Origin: Alphaproteobacteria bacterium
Lineage (GTDB): Bacteria; Pseudomonadota; Alphaproteobacteria; RF32; CAG-239
Length of the DNA stretch: 51,642 bases
Direction of reading: 5' to 3'
Assembly (NCBI GenBank): GCA_017939155.1
Contig: JAGAZZ010000008.1
Coordinates: 69,963-121,604, forward strand
Numbering within the stretch: the stretch's first letter is position 1; each line of letters opens with the position of its first letter. Positions 8,197 through 17,596 of this stretch are shown piece after piece. The notes under the pieces were generated by a model. It saw nothing but the letters and a program-made list of their open reading frames with translations. It made no database searches and was not told the origin of the DNA. The position numbers and the translations under genes were made by a program.

Positions 8197-9420
8197 TTAG
8201 TTTTCATCTTTTTTAAAAAGCTTAATTTTTTTAGCCAACATCTTAAGTTTAAGCGCCCTCTCGCCGCTATTTTTTGCATTCCCCTTAGCTTGAACTTCCG
8301 CTCTGGCAACGGCATCTTTGCTTAAACGCTTAATTTCTTCAAAATGTTGCGCCACTTCTTCAGATGTAATTTTTAACACATCCGCCGCGGCATCTGCCTC
8401 TTTCAATCTCTCTTCTGCTTTAACCTCAGACGCTTGAGGCAAAACACGCTCCTTCTTGCTCTCGGCTACTTGTGTTTTGGGAGCTATTGACGGCACCGAT
8501 TCTCTGTTAGTTGATGGAGCAACAGGAGCCGTCAAGGAAACTCTGCTGAAAACCTCCTTAAAACGCTTATCTTTAGCAACAAGCCCGTTAACCAACATTA
8601 TATACTTTTCTCTAAGCTCATTATTGCCACCAATAAGCCCCACCATCCGCTCCGCGCGTAAAATTCTTGCCGCTTCAAGCTCTGCCTTGTTATCATAAAA
8701 AGCTTCCGCCCCCGCAAGATAAAGCGTTGCCGTATATTCGCGCAAGACACTTTGTTCTGTTTTACAAAGCCTGCTCAAATTCACTAACAACATATCCGCT
8801 AACAGCTTTTCCGCCCCTTTGGCTTTAGCTAAAATCCGCGTAAAATACATCAAAGCCGCCGTTGCCGCTCCTTTTTTAGCGAGCTCAATCAAAAGCGCAA
8901 CCGCAAGCTTAACCTGCTCTTGCTCTAAAAGCGCCAAGGCAAACACCACGCCTTTAGGCTTATCGCTCTCTTGGCAAAGCCCCATCGCCCGTTTAGCCAA
9001 GGTTGTGCACAAATCAGGCTTCACAGTCACAAGTTTTGCCGCCGTTTCTTCAAAAAAGCCCTCAATTTTCTCCCGTTTTTCCATTAAAGCGACAATTTCG
9101 GCGTTTCTGTCAGCGTCATTTTCTTTAACCAAACGTGCCAACACTCTGTCTGAAAATAAAAACCCCGCCCCCACATCACTTATAAATTCTTTAAAATAAG
9201 CAAATAAAAAATCTTTTTCGTCCGCTTCAAATACTCTTTCTGTTTGTGCTATATTCAAAAAAAACTCTGAAAGCACCTGCTTTTTAAACGCTACACCTTC
9301 CTTCCCCTTTCTTATGTCTTCAAGAAAAGCCCGCGTTTCAGAACCAATCCCGTTAGCCTTGATTTGTTCTAAAATTTCAAATTCCATCGCCTGTTTTTTA
9401 AAATCCCAACCTTGCACCAT
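8197..9420 (-). CDS. Hypothetical alpha-helical protein between dnaG and rpoD
   Basis: No family recognised. The product of about 407 residues is rich in Ala, Glu, Lys and Leu, without TM segments or signal peptide. Residues about 1-300 look like a continuous array of amphipathic helices (LALLEQEQVKLAVALLIELAKKGAATAAL resembles a solenoid). A Pro/Ser linker (about 300-325) and a Lys/Glu-rich tail that could form a coiled coil follow, ending in a highly basic KLKMLAKKIKLFKK stretch. The ATG at 9420 is chosen because AGAGGCGGAG lies directly before it; a TTG seven codons earlier is in frame. It is convergent with dnaG and divergent from rpoD, so it interrupts the usual dnaG-rpoD neighbourhood. 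Confidence 0.65.
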   Translation of the reverse strand: MVQGWDFKKQAMEFEILEQIKANGIGSETRAFLEDIRKGKEGVAFKKQVLSEFFLNIAQTERVFEADEKDFLFAYFKEFISDVGAGFLFSDRVLARLVKENDADRNAEIVALMEKREKIEGFFEETAAKLVTVKPDLCTTLAKRAMGLCQESDKPKGVVFALALLEQEQVKLAVALLIELAKKGAATAALMYFTRILAKAKGAEKLLADMLLVNLSRLCKTEQSVLREYTATLYLAGAEAFYDNKAELEAARILRAERMVGLIGGNNELREKYIMLVNGLVAKDKRFKEVFSRVSLTAPVAPSTNRESVPSIAPKTQVAESKKERVLPQASEVKAEERLKEADAAADVLKITSEEVAQHFEEIKRLSKDAVARAEVQAKGNAKNSGERALKLKMLAKKIKLFKKDEN

Positions 9421-9541
9421 CTCCGCCTCTGAAAAAAACAAATTTCACAAAATACAACATATCCACAACAGGTTTTCTTGTCAAGCGCCGAATAATGTTG
9501 TTAAGAAGCCAAAACACACATCATTTTTCTCATATTTATAC

Positions 9542-9581
9542 TTGACAAACGCTAAAGAAAAGTATATTTCATAAGCGTTTG
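9542..9581 (+). promoter_or_regulatory. rpoD promoter with flanking inverted repeat
   Basis: TTGACA (9542-9547), 15 bp, TATATT (9563-9568). CAAACGC (9546-9552) and its exact complement GCGTTTG (9575-9581) flank the -10, an arrangement that could be an operator. The spacer is shorter than usual. Confidence 0.45.
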
Positions 9582-9638
9582 CAAACAAAAACAGACGCGC
9601 CGCACAAAACGCGTCAAAATCGATTTTTAGGGAACGAC

Positions 9639-11711
9639 ATGTCAGAAACACAAAAAGAAGAATACCAAAGCACAGATGCTCCGCTGCTAGATTCTTTCGG
9701 CAGCGCTTTAAAAAAGCTTATTGCCAAAGGAAAAGAACAGGGTTACATCACTATTGAAGAATTAAATCAAGCCCTCCCTTCCGAAAAAGAAACCTCTGAC
9801 CAAATAGAAGACATTATGGCCGCAATCTCGGATATGGAAATCAGCATTATTTCCGCTGATGAAACCGAAGATTTTGACGATGATGACAAAGAGCCAGAGG
9901 AAGAAAGTGAAGACACCGGCTACGCTGATGATGAAGAAGGCGGCAATTTTGACAGCCGCGAGCTGATGCGCTCCGATGACCCGGTCAGAATGTACTTAAA
10001 AGAAATGGGCACCGTAGAGCTTTTATCCCGCGAGGGTGAAATCGCCATAGCCAAGCGTATTGAAGCCGGTAAAACCGTGATGATTGGCGGTCTGTGCGAA
10101 AACCCGATGACCTTAAAAGCCATTTCCAAATGGCGGGACGAGCTTGTCGCCGGCACCATGCAATTAAGAAACATCATTGATTTGGAAATGATGTACGGTG
10201 TTGACGCCGCCGCTATCGTTTATGATGAAGACGCGGCAACGGTTGACGATGACCTGGAAAATGTCGCCAAAGACTTGGAAGCCAAAAACTTAGATGAAAT
10301 TGACGATGACCTTGAAACAGACATTGAGTTTGACGGCACGGTAGATGAAGAACCCGAAGCCGATGATATGGACGAAACCGACGGTTTGGATGAAGAACAC
10401 GAAGACACCCTTGACGAAGATGATGAAGATGGAAGTCACGCCGCTACCTCAATTACGGCGATGGAAACAGCCCTCTTCGAGCCGGTTTTAGACATCTTAA
10501 ACAAAATCTCAAGCTATTATGACGAATTAAGCCGTATCCAAGCTCAACGCATGAAAGCGATTTTAGCCGGACGCAAAGCCCAAACCTCGCTTGAGAAAAA
10601 GTATATCAATATCAAAAAAGAGCTCATCGAACTTATGAGCTCGATTCACTTAAACTCAGCCAGAGTCGAAGAGCTGGTCGAACAGTTAAATGAATTAAAC
10701 CGCCGCCTGATGGGCGTTGAAGGTAAATTAATGCGTTTAGCATTAACCGCTCGTGTCAAACGTGAAGATTTCTTAGAGGCATATCAGCACTCCGAGCTTG
10801 ACCCGCATTGGCTTGAAAAACTTGAAGAAAAGAAAGACAAGCACTGGAACGCCTTTATTGCCAACAATCATGATGAAATCGTTGAGTTGCGCGCCTCGTT
10901 GGCCGAGATGAGCAAAGAATGCGGTCTGCCGATTTCCGAATATCGTAAGATGGTAGATACCATCAAGCGTGGAGAACGCGAAGCCGAGCGTGCTAAAAAA
11001 GAAATGATTGAGGCAAACCTGCGCCTTGTTATCTCAATTTCTAAAAAATACACCAACCGCGGTATGCAATTCCTTGATTTAATTCAAGAAGGCAACATCG
11101 GTTTGATGAAAGCGGTCGACAAGTTTGAATATCGCCGTGGTTATAAGTTTTCAACCTATGCCACATGGTGGATACGTCAAGCCATCACCCGCTCAATAGC
11201 AGACCAAGCCCGCACGATTCGTATTCCGGTTCACATGATAGAAACAATCAACAAGCTTGTCCGCACCTCTCGTCAGATGATGTTGGAAACCGGACGTGAG
11301 CCGATACCGGAGGAATTAGCCAAACGCCTCTCCATGCCGGTTGATAAAATCCGCAAAGTAATGAAAATTGCTAAAGAGCCGGTCAGCCTCGAAGCCCCGG
11401 TCGGTGATGAAGAAGATTCTTCTTTAGGAGATTTTATTGCTGATGAAAACGCACTGCAACCGGTCGATTCGGCAATTCATACCAACTTAAAAGAAACCTG
11501 CACCCGCATCCTCTCTTCCCTCACCCCGAGAGAAGAACGCGTGTTGAGAATGCGTTTCGGTATCGGTATGAACACTGACCATACCTTAGAGGAAGTCGGT
11601 CAGCAGTTTAACGTCACCCGTGAGCGTATTCGCCAAATCGAGGCTAAAGCTTTAAGAAAGCTGAAACACCCGAGCCGAAGCAAAAAGCTCCGTTCGTTCT
11701 TAGACCAATAA
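9639..11711 (+). CDS. rpoD: RNA polymerase primary sigma factor RpoD (sigma-70)
   Basis: Housekeeping sigma factor, 690 residues. Region 1.1 at the N-terminus ([23 protein letters not shown]), region 1.2 ([21 protein letters not shown]), a long acidic non-conserved region, region 2 ([51 protein letters not shown]), region 3 and region 4 ([18 protein letters not shown]) are all present. The ATG at 9639 is used because AGGGA lies upstream and MSETQKEEY fits the family start; an ATG 60 bp earlier lacks an SD. The acidic insert at about 210-265 is unusually rich in Asp/Glu. An inverted repeat around the promoter may regulate it. Confidence 0.96.
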   Translation: MSETQKEEYQSTDAPLLDSFGSALKKLIAKGKEQGYITIEELNQALPSEKETSDQIEDIMAAISDMEISIISADETEDFDDDDKEPEEESEDTGYADDEEGGNFDSRELMRSDDPVRMYLKEMGTVELLSREGEIAIAKRIEAGKTVMIGGLCENPMTLKAISKWRDELVAGTMQLRNIIDLEMMYGVDAAAIVYDEDAATVDDDLENVAKDLEAKNLDEIDDDLETDIEFDGTVDEEPEADDMDETDGLDEEHEDTLDEDDEDGSHAATSITAMETALFEPVLDILNKISSYYDELSRIQAQRMKAILAGRKAQTSLEKKYINIKKELIELMSSIHLNSARVEELVEQLNELNRRLMGVEGKLMRLALTARVKREDFLEAYQHSELDPHWLEKLEEKKDKHWNAFIANNHDEIVELRASLAEMSKECGLPISEYRKMVDTIKRGEREAERAKKEMIEANLRLVISISKKYTNRGMQFLDLIQEGNIGLMKAVDKFEYRRGYKFSTYATWWIRQAITRSIADQARTIRIPVHMIETINKLVRTSRQMMLETGREPIPEELAKRLSMPVDKIRKVMKIAKEPVSLEAPVGDEEDSSLGDFIADENALQPVDSAIHTNLKETCTRILSSLTPREERVLRMRFGIGMNTDHTLEEVGQQFNVTRERIRQIEAKALRKLKHPSRSKKLRSFLDQ

Positions 11712-11719
11712 ACAACAAA

Positions 11720-11749
11720 AACGCGGCTTCTATCGAAACCGCGTTTTTT
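11720..11749. terminator. Bidirectional terminator between rpoD and the convergent gene
   Basis: AACGCGG and CCGCGTT form a 7-bp stem with a 12-nt loop. A T-run follows on the plus strand and on the minus strand, so it can serve both convergent genes. Confidence 0.8.
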
Positions 11750-11755
11750 ACTCAT

Positions 11756-12748
11756 TCAAAAAAATACTTTGAAAATTAAACGACCTATGCCCATATCCGC
11801 ACACTTTTTAGTGCCCAAAGCCTCCTTGTTCGGCAACTTTCGAATAATCTCTTTTTGTTCAGCGCTAAGTCCTTTCCCTCGCCGTAACGACAAATAAAGC
11901 TTGAGCAAATCTGCTCCGCGCTCATGAGTACACATTTTTTCAAAGATAGATAAAGACATTCCCCGATACCTATCTTTAACATAAGTACATACCGTCGCAT
12001 AAGAGTTAGGCAAATCAAATATATACGAAATGATAGCCTCAGGGTCAGGATAAGGCCAATGGCGCAAATGCTCTAAAATTTCAAGAGCATCCCGGCGCTT
12101 CAAAATCTCTTTGATAAACCACGCCTTGGGATTAGAGTACGTCACATAGATTTTCAAAAAACGATTATCCGGCAAATCAAGTAATTGGAACTCTACTGTT
12201 TCTTGATGTTCAAACATAACATGTTCTCTCATCAGTGTTTCAAAAAGAGTAGCCCCGTAATCTGTCGGCAATTGCAACATCATCCTAAACACATTGAAGC
12301 TAAATGAAAATCCACGATGACTGTGCGCATACACCTCTAAACACTCTTTTGCATCAGGCAAAACGAACATATAAATCTCAGCCAAAGAACAAAGTAAATG
12401 TTTTTCTACATAAGACTTGAGCCATCCGGCGCCGCTTTCCTGCAACTTAAACAATTGGTAAATATACTCATATTCCGAACAATGGAATACTTTAAACGCC
12501 CCAAACTTCTCAAGAATCTCTCTTTCCGAAGGAATGCCGTCATATCCGTTTTTTGCTCGAAAATCATCAAGCATATCCCACAAATTCCGTTGGTTATTGT
12601 AAATAAGAATCCTCTGCCCGGAACTCCGTTTGCCATAAAGTTCACGAATAACACCATTCATAAACGTTTTATCATCAAACAGAATAGTCCACGCTTTAGA
12701 AGCACCTTGCCCCTCAAAGCATTTTTTTGTTTTAATAATCTCACTCAT
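11756..12748 (-). CDS. Helical-repeat protein of unknown function
   Basis: No named family recognised. The 330-residue soluble product has no signal peptide. Its C-terminal 200 residues are made of degenerate repeats of about 28-31 residues, for example ALEILEHLRHWPYPDP, YATVCTYVKDRYRGMS and ADLLKLYLSLRRGKGLSAEQ followed by KEIIRKLPNKEAL. The same pattern (two helices, a conserved L-L-x-x-Y start, an Asn near the end) recurs in the protein at 46.8 kb. The leader is AT-rich with no SD before the ATG. A promoter lies about 40-70 bp upstream and a terminator shared with rpoD lies downstream, so it is probably a single-gene unit. Confidence 0.65.
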   Translation of the reverse strand: MSEIIKTKKCFEGQGASKAWTILFDDKTFMNGVIRELYGKRSSGQRILIYNNQRNLWDMLDDFRAKNGYDGIPSEREILEKFGAFKVFHCSEYEYIYQLFKLQESGAGWLKSYVEKHLLCSLAEIYMFVLPDAKECLEVYAHSHRGFSFSFNVFRMMLQLPTDYGATLFETLMREHVMFEHQETVEFQLLDLPDNRFLKIYVTYSNPKAWFIKEILKRRDALEILEHLRHWPYPDPEAIISYIFDLPNSYATVCTYVKDRYRGMSLSIFEKMCTHERGADLLKLYLSLRRGKGLSAEQKEIIRKLPNKEALGTKKCADMGIGRLIFKVFF

Positions 12749-12789
12749 AAAAATATTTTTTTTAAATTAATAATAAATAGACATTAGAC

Positions 12790-12818
12790 AAAATAAAGCG
12801 TTTTTCTCCAAATGTCAA
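12790..12818 (-). promoter_or_regulatory. Promoter of the helical-repeat gene
   Basis: On the minus strand: TTGACA (12818-12813), 17 bp, TATTTT (12795-12790), about 40 bp before the ATG at 12748. Confidence 0.55.
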
Positions 12819-12843
12819 GTAAAAATTCCTTCCCCGCCTAAAC

Positions 12844-12872
12844 AAAAAAATGCCGCCCCTCTCGGAGCAGCA
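12844..12872 (-). terminator. Terminator of the rpsF-rpsR-rplI operon
   Basis: Minus strand: TGCTGCTCC paired with GGGGCGGCA (one G-T wobble and a bulge) followed by seven T, 25 bp after the rplI stop. Confidence 0.75.
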
Positions 12873-12896
12873 CTTTTTAATTCATACTAGCAAAAC

Positions 12897-13421
12897 TTAG
12901 TTTGCAGCAGCTTCTGCCGGAGCAGCAACTGTTTCATTCTCTGCGCTGTAAGCCTTAGCCTGCTTTTTAGCTTCATCAGCAGACCTGGCAACATTAACCA
13001 AAATCGTCTGAGAAACTTCCGGATGCAAATCAAGTCTAACTTGGTAAACACCCAAATACTTAATCGGCTTGTCAAGAGAAACCAAACGGCGCTCAAGTTC
13101 AAAACCGGCTTCGTGAATGGCATTAGCCACATCGCGCATGGTAACCGAACCATACAATTGACCGGTTTCAGCCGCTTGACGAATGATAACCGCGTTAAAG
13201 CCTTTGAGTTCTTCAGCTTTTTTAGTTGCTTCTTCAAACAAACCTTTGTTGCGGGCTTCTAACTCAGCTCTTTGCTTTTCAAAATAAGCAACATTAGCTT
13301 CCGTTGCGCGCAAAGCTTTGTTTTGCGGTAAAAGGTAGTTACGGGCATAACCGTTCTTAACCTGAACTCTGTCGCCCATTTTGCCTAATTTAACAATATG
13401 TTCCAAAAGAATGATTTCCAT
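12897..13421 (-). CDS. rplI: 50S ribosomal protein L9
   Basis: Large-subunit protein that binds 23S rRNA near the base of the L1 stalk. The 174-residue product has the L9 N-terminal domain (MEIILLEHIVKLGKMGD, VKNGYARNYLLPQNKA), the long connecting helix (about 41-75) and the C-terminal domain (GQLYGSVTMRDVANAI, KYLGVYQVRLDLHPEV). A tail of about 25 residues rich in Ala and Glu extends beyond the usual 148-150 residues, as in other alphaproteobacteria. AAGGAG precedes the ATG. It is the last gene of the operon; a terminator follows. Confidence 0.96.
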   Translation of the reverse strand: MEIILLEHIVKLGKMGDRVQVKNGYARNYLLPQNKALRATEANVAYFEKQRAELEARNKGLFEEATKKAEELKGFNAVIIRQAAETGQLYGSVTMRDVANAIHEAGFELERRLVSLDKPIKYLGVYQVRLDLHPEVSQTILVNVARSADEAKKQAKAYSAENETVAAPAEAAAN

Positions 13422-13433
13422 GAGCCCAACTCC

Positions 13434-13652
13434 TTAGTTAGCCACATACGGCAACAAAGCAACAAAGCGGGCGCGTTTAACAGCGCGGGCAATTTCTCTT
13501 TGTGTCTTGGCGGTTACGTTGGTAATGCGGCTCGGCATAATCTTGCCTTTTTCCGAAATATAACGGCTCAAAAACTTAGTGTCTTTGTAGTCAATCTTAA
13601 AGTTCGGATTGTCGCTCAAATTCTTTTTCTTAAAAAATCCTTGTTTAGCCAT
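13434..13652 (-). CDS. rpsR: 30S ribosomal protein S18
   Basis: The 72-residue small-subunit protein partners S6 on the platform. [16 protein letters not shown] leads into the conserved core [18 protein letters not shown] and [23 protein letters not shown] lies 9 nt before the ATG at 13652; upstream in-frame codons belong to the rpsF overlap region and are not part of S18. It lies between rpsF and rplI with short spacers, the standard operon order. Confidence 0.96.
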   Translation of the reverse strand: MAKQGFFKKKNLSDNPNFKIDYKDTKFLSRYISEKGKIMPSRITNVTAKTQREIARAVKRARFVALLPYVAN

Positions 13653-13665
13653 AATGCCGTACTCC

Positions 13666-14001
13666 TTAGTTATTAGCTTCTTGTTCAGCAACTTCTTCTT
13701 TTTCGTTGCTGGCAAATTCATCAACCTTAACCGTCATAAAACGGATAATGTCTTCGTTCAAACGCGCCAAACGCTCATATTCAAAAATAGCGCTGGCAGG
13801 AGCTGAAATGTTTAAAACAACATAATAGCCTTTACGGTTCTTTTTAATGCGGTAAGCCAGGTTTTTCAAACCCCAGTTGTCAACGCTGACAACTTCTCCG
13901 CCTTCTCTCTTAATAGCCTCAGACAAAGTTTCTACAATGTCGTTAACCTGAGTTTGGCCGAGATCCTGACGGGCAATCAACATACTTTCGTATTTAGTCA
14001 T
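13666..14001 (-). CDS. rpsF: 30S ribosomal protein S6
   Basis: The 111-residue product binds 16S rRNA together with S18. [19 protein letters not shown], the central [20 protein letters not shown] and [19 protein letters not shown] are the family core. The C-terminal [13 protein letters not shown] is the acidic tail typical of S6, which can be modified by RimK in bacteria that carry it. AAGGAG lies 7 nt upstream. First gene of the rpsF-rpsR-rplI operon, with a promoter 55-85 bp upstream. Confidence 0.96.
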   Translation of the reverse strand: MTKYESMLIARQDLGQTQVNDIVETLSEAIKREGGEVVSVDNWGLKNLAYRIKKNRKGYYVVLNISAPASAIFEYERLARLNEDIIRFMTVKVDEFASNEKEEVAEQEANN

Positions 14002-14055
14002 AAATAAAACTCCTTATGGATTCTCAACAAAATTAATGTTCTTAACAATATAAAT

Positions 14056-14085
14056 TGTATAGCCGCAAAGCAATCTTTACGGCAA
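14056..14085 (-). promoter_or_regulatory. Promoter of the rpsF operon
   Basis: Minus strand: TTGCCG (14085-14080), 18 bp, TATACA (14061-14056), about 55 bp before the rpsF start. Confidence 0.45.
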
Positions 14086-14131
14086 GGACAACACGCACTT
14101 TAATCAAAAAATTTTAATTTGCAAGCATTTT

Positions 14132-15286
14132 TTAAACATTTTTGCTGTTTTTGCCCGTTTTACGCCTATCAAAAGGAAAGCGTGAGCGTTTTTTGTGGTC
14201 GTGACCATGTTTTTTGCCGCCGCTCTGCACTCGTTTGGCGTGCATCAAATCAAGCAAAATCCCCTCTCTGATTCCCCTGTCTGCCACCGTAATCTCAGAA
14301 ATCGGCCAAAAAGTCGTCAACGCCTCAATAATGGCACATCCCGCCAATGTCAAATCAGATTTAGACTGACCGATACACGGATGTTTGCACCGTCCCTCAC
14401 TTCCCATCGTTTTAATCCGGTTAATCGTTGCCTCAACATCGGGAGCGGAAATGGCAATACCGTCCACGGCTGACCTGTTATACCGCGGCAATTTCAAATG
14501 CACCGCGCCGATAACCGTCACCGTACCGGAGGTTCCGATAACCTGAATCTCCTGATTAGCAATAGCTTCAAAAATATGGTGTTTTTCTTCAAATTCTTTC
14601 AAAAAGCCTTCCGTGCGTTCCACCACGGTCGTGTATTCAAGCGTGCTCATCTCATGACCGGCAAAAGCTTCTGAAACCGTCACCACACCGTAGGGCAGCG
14701 ACACAAACCCTTCAATAAATGTCTTGCCGAACTCTGTCACGCGGGCAAGCGAAATTTGGGTTGACCCTCCCCCGATGTCAAACACTAAAACCCGTTTAAT
14801 ATTGCGCCCTAAAAGCGGCAAGCACCCGACAACCGAAAGCCTGGCTTCTTCTTTAGAAGAAATAACCTCCAAATCAATCCCAGTTTCACGCTTAACCATC
14901 TCGGCAAAAAAAGCCACATTCTTTGCTCTTCGACACGCCGCCGTTGCCACAAACCTTGACGCCACAATCGGCGAATACTCATCAATCACACCCCGACAAA
15001 CCTTAAGCGCCTGCACCGTGCGTTTCATCGCTCTTGGCGATAATTCATTATCTTGGATAATCCCTTCCCCCAAACGAACCACTTTGGAAAATGTCTCAAC
15101 CACCCGAAACGACGTTGTCGTCGGTGTCGCCACCACAAGCCTGCAAGAATTAGTCCCCAAATCAATCGCCGCATAATTATTTTGCGCAATTAAAGCATTG
15201 GCTCCTCCGGCGGGCTTTTTAAAGACAGGCCTTAAGCTCGTTTTTTTCTTTTTTTTCTTAACAGGCAGTCCGTTTGTTTGTTTCAT
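14132..15286 (-). CDS. Ppx/GppA family phosphatase
   Basis: The 384-residue product is of the exopolyphosphatase / pppGpp 5'-phosphohydrolase family (ASKHA fold). The phosphate-1 motif is AAIDLGTNSCRLVVATP (from residue 40) and the phosphate-2 motif is VLVFDIGGGSTQIS. The first 32 residues are a Lys-rich extension (PVKKKKKKTSLRPVFKKP) outside the catalytic domain. The ATG directly follows the ccrM stop codon, and the SD GGAG lies inside the last ccrM codons, so the genes are coupled. Alphaproteobacteria often place rlmE after this gene; here the ribosomal operon follows. Substrate preference (polyP or pppGpp) cannot be decided from sequence. Confidence 0.9.
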   Translation of the reverse strand: MKQTNGLPVKKKKKKTSLRPVFKKPAGGANALIAQNNYAAIDLGTNSCRLVVATPTTTSFRVVETFSKVVRLGEGIIQDNELSPRAMKRTVQALKVCRGVIDEYSPIVASRFVATAACRRAKNVAFFAEMVKRETGIDLEVISSKEEARLSVVGCLPLLGRNIKRVLVFDIGGGSTQISLARVTEFGKTFIEGFVSLPYGVVTVSEAFAGHEMSTLEYTTVVERTEGFLKEFEEKHHIFEAIANQEIQVIGTSGTVTVIGAVHLKLPRYNRSAVDGIAISAPDVEATINRIKTMGSEGRCKHPCIGQSKSDLTLAGCAIIEALTTFWPISEITVADRGIREGILLDLMHAKRVQSGGKKHGHDHKKRSRFPFDRRKTGKNSKNV

Positions 15287-16399
<1,113 letters not shown>

Positions 16400-16520
16400 T
16401 CATAAATGACATTACCCATACTCTAAAATGAATTTAGTTAGCATAATCTTAACAACGCCGAAAAATTAAAAAAAAACACCTTACCTCTTGAAAAGGAATC
16501 AATTTTTCTTTTTTTCGTAA

Positions 16521-16550
16521 AAAAAAATCCCGAAAGCACAAGCTCTCGGG
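16521..16550 (-). terminator. Terminator of the small membrane protein gene
   Basis: Minus strand: CCCGAGAGC, loop TTGT, GCTTTCGGG, then a run of T. Confidence 0.8.
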
Positions 16551-16556
16551 AAAAAA

Positions 16557-17003
16557 TCACAAGTCCTTAAAAAGCCGCAAGGAAAACCTGCCAAATGACA
16601 CCGCGCCCAAAATAAACGGCACACAACGCCAACTGAGAAAATCCTCAAACCAAAAGAACCCGACTTGCTGCATAAAAAAAGCAAAAGAAGCGATGCCCGC
16701 CAAAATAAACACGGCAAACACGGTTCCATACGTCAGCATAAACGGAAAATACTGCCGGTTAACCCATTTCAGCAAAACGCCGTAAATAAACTCGGCCATA
16801 AAATAAGCCGCTAACACATACGTCGTGCATACAGCCGTTTCTTCAAAAACCGGCCACCCCGCCAAAAAATCTTCCAAAACCTGCGCCACATAAAACATAC
16901 ACAAGCTCCATCCTAAAGTCACAAATAAAGCCAGCCAAATCAGTAAACTTGTCCCAAAAGCGTTTTTTTGCGGTTCGTTAACATTTTCTTTTTTTAACTC
17001 CAT
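16557..17003 (-). CDS. Hypothetical four-TM membrane protein
   Basis: The 148-residue product is of unrecognised family, with four predicted TM segments at about 18-41, 58-80, 88-112 and 124-140. It is rich in Phe and Trp. The N-terminus MELKKEN is basic and cytoplasmic by the positive-inside rule. The ATG has no SD: the leader ends in an AT-rich run. A strong terminator follows directly after the stop, so it is a single-gene unit upstream of ccrM. Confidence 0.6.
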   Translation of the reverse strand: MELKKENVNEPQKNAFGTSLLIWLALFVTLGWSLCMFYVAQVLEDFLAGWPVFEETAVCTTYVLAAYFMAEFIYGVLLKWVNRQYFPFMLTYGTVFAVFILAGIASFAFFMQQVGFFWFEDFLSWRCVPFILGAVSFGRFSLRLFKDL

Positions 17004-17127
17004 AATGATAAATTTTTAAGTGAAACATATTTATATAAAAATCGCATAACATAAAAATATCTGCTTGCCCTCAATAAATCACGCTAAAAAAATTTTGTCA
17101 ATACTTTTCCACACAACCTCTCCCCCC

Positions 17128-17156
17128 TTGACTTTAAATCCCCTTTTGCCTACCAT
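17128..17156 (+). promoter_or_regulatory. Promoter of the glutaredoxin-like gene and fhs
   Basis: TTGACT (17128-17133), 17 bp, TACCAT (17151-17156), 29 bp before the ATG. Confidence 0.55.
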
Positions 17157-17184
17157 ACTAAAAAGATTACTGTTGGAGAATAAA

Positions 17185-17574
17185 ATGAAATCTATATATC
17201 TTGCCCTTGCATTTATCTTAGCAACCTTTTCCCCGCTTAAAGCCGAAGAAACTTATCAAACTGCCCCTCTCTTGGAAGAAAATTTAATCGATAACAAAAT
17301 CTACTTCTTCGCTCACGCCCTCTGCCAAAACTGCAAAACCGCGTTTATTTATCTTAACACACACCACTCTGGCCTAAACATCCCGATTACCGATATGAAA
17401 TATCAACACAACTTTAATCTCTACAAACAATGTGTCAAAAAATTTAACATAAAAAATCAAGACCTCAAACTCCCCTTAATCTGCATGGGCAACCATTATA
17501 TTATGGGCTGGGATAACACTTCCCCCAAAAAGTTTGAACAAGTCCTCAAAGAATTTAACACAAACGCCAATTAA
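17185..17574 (+). CDS. Exported glutaredoxin-like protein
   Basis: The 129-residue product has a signal peptide (MKSIYLALAFILATFSPLKA, cleavage likely after KA at about 20) and a small thioredoxin-fold domain. The redox motif is C-Q-N-C in FAHALCQNCKTAF, followed later by LKLPLICMGNHYIMGWD, which matches the cis-proline strand and Gly loop of glutaredoxins. It is therefore probably a periplasmic thiol-disulfide protein. The ATG at 17185 has GGAG 7 nt upstream; an earlier in-frame ATG would give a long non-signal extension. It ends 22 bp before formate-tetrahydrofolate ligase and is probably co-transcribed with it, without an obvious functional link. Confidence 0.7.
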   Translation: MKSIYLALAFILATFSPLKAEETYQTAPLLEENLIDNKIYFFAHALCQNCKTAFIYLNTHHSGLNIPITDMKYQHNFNLYKQCVKKFNIKNQDLKLPLICMGNHYIMGWDNTSPKKFEQVLKEFNTNAN

Positions 17575-17596
17575 CCCCTTACTCTGAAAGAAAAAG

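Noticed and set aside
9920..10408. Antisense frames opposite the acidic region of rpoD
   Set aside because: Ser-rich products arise from reading GAT/GAA-rich codons backwards; there is no start signal.
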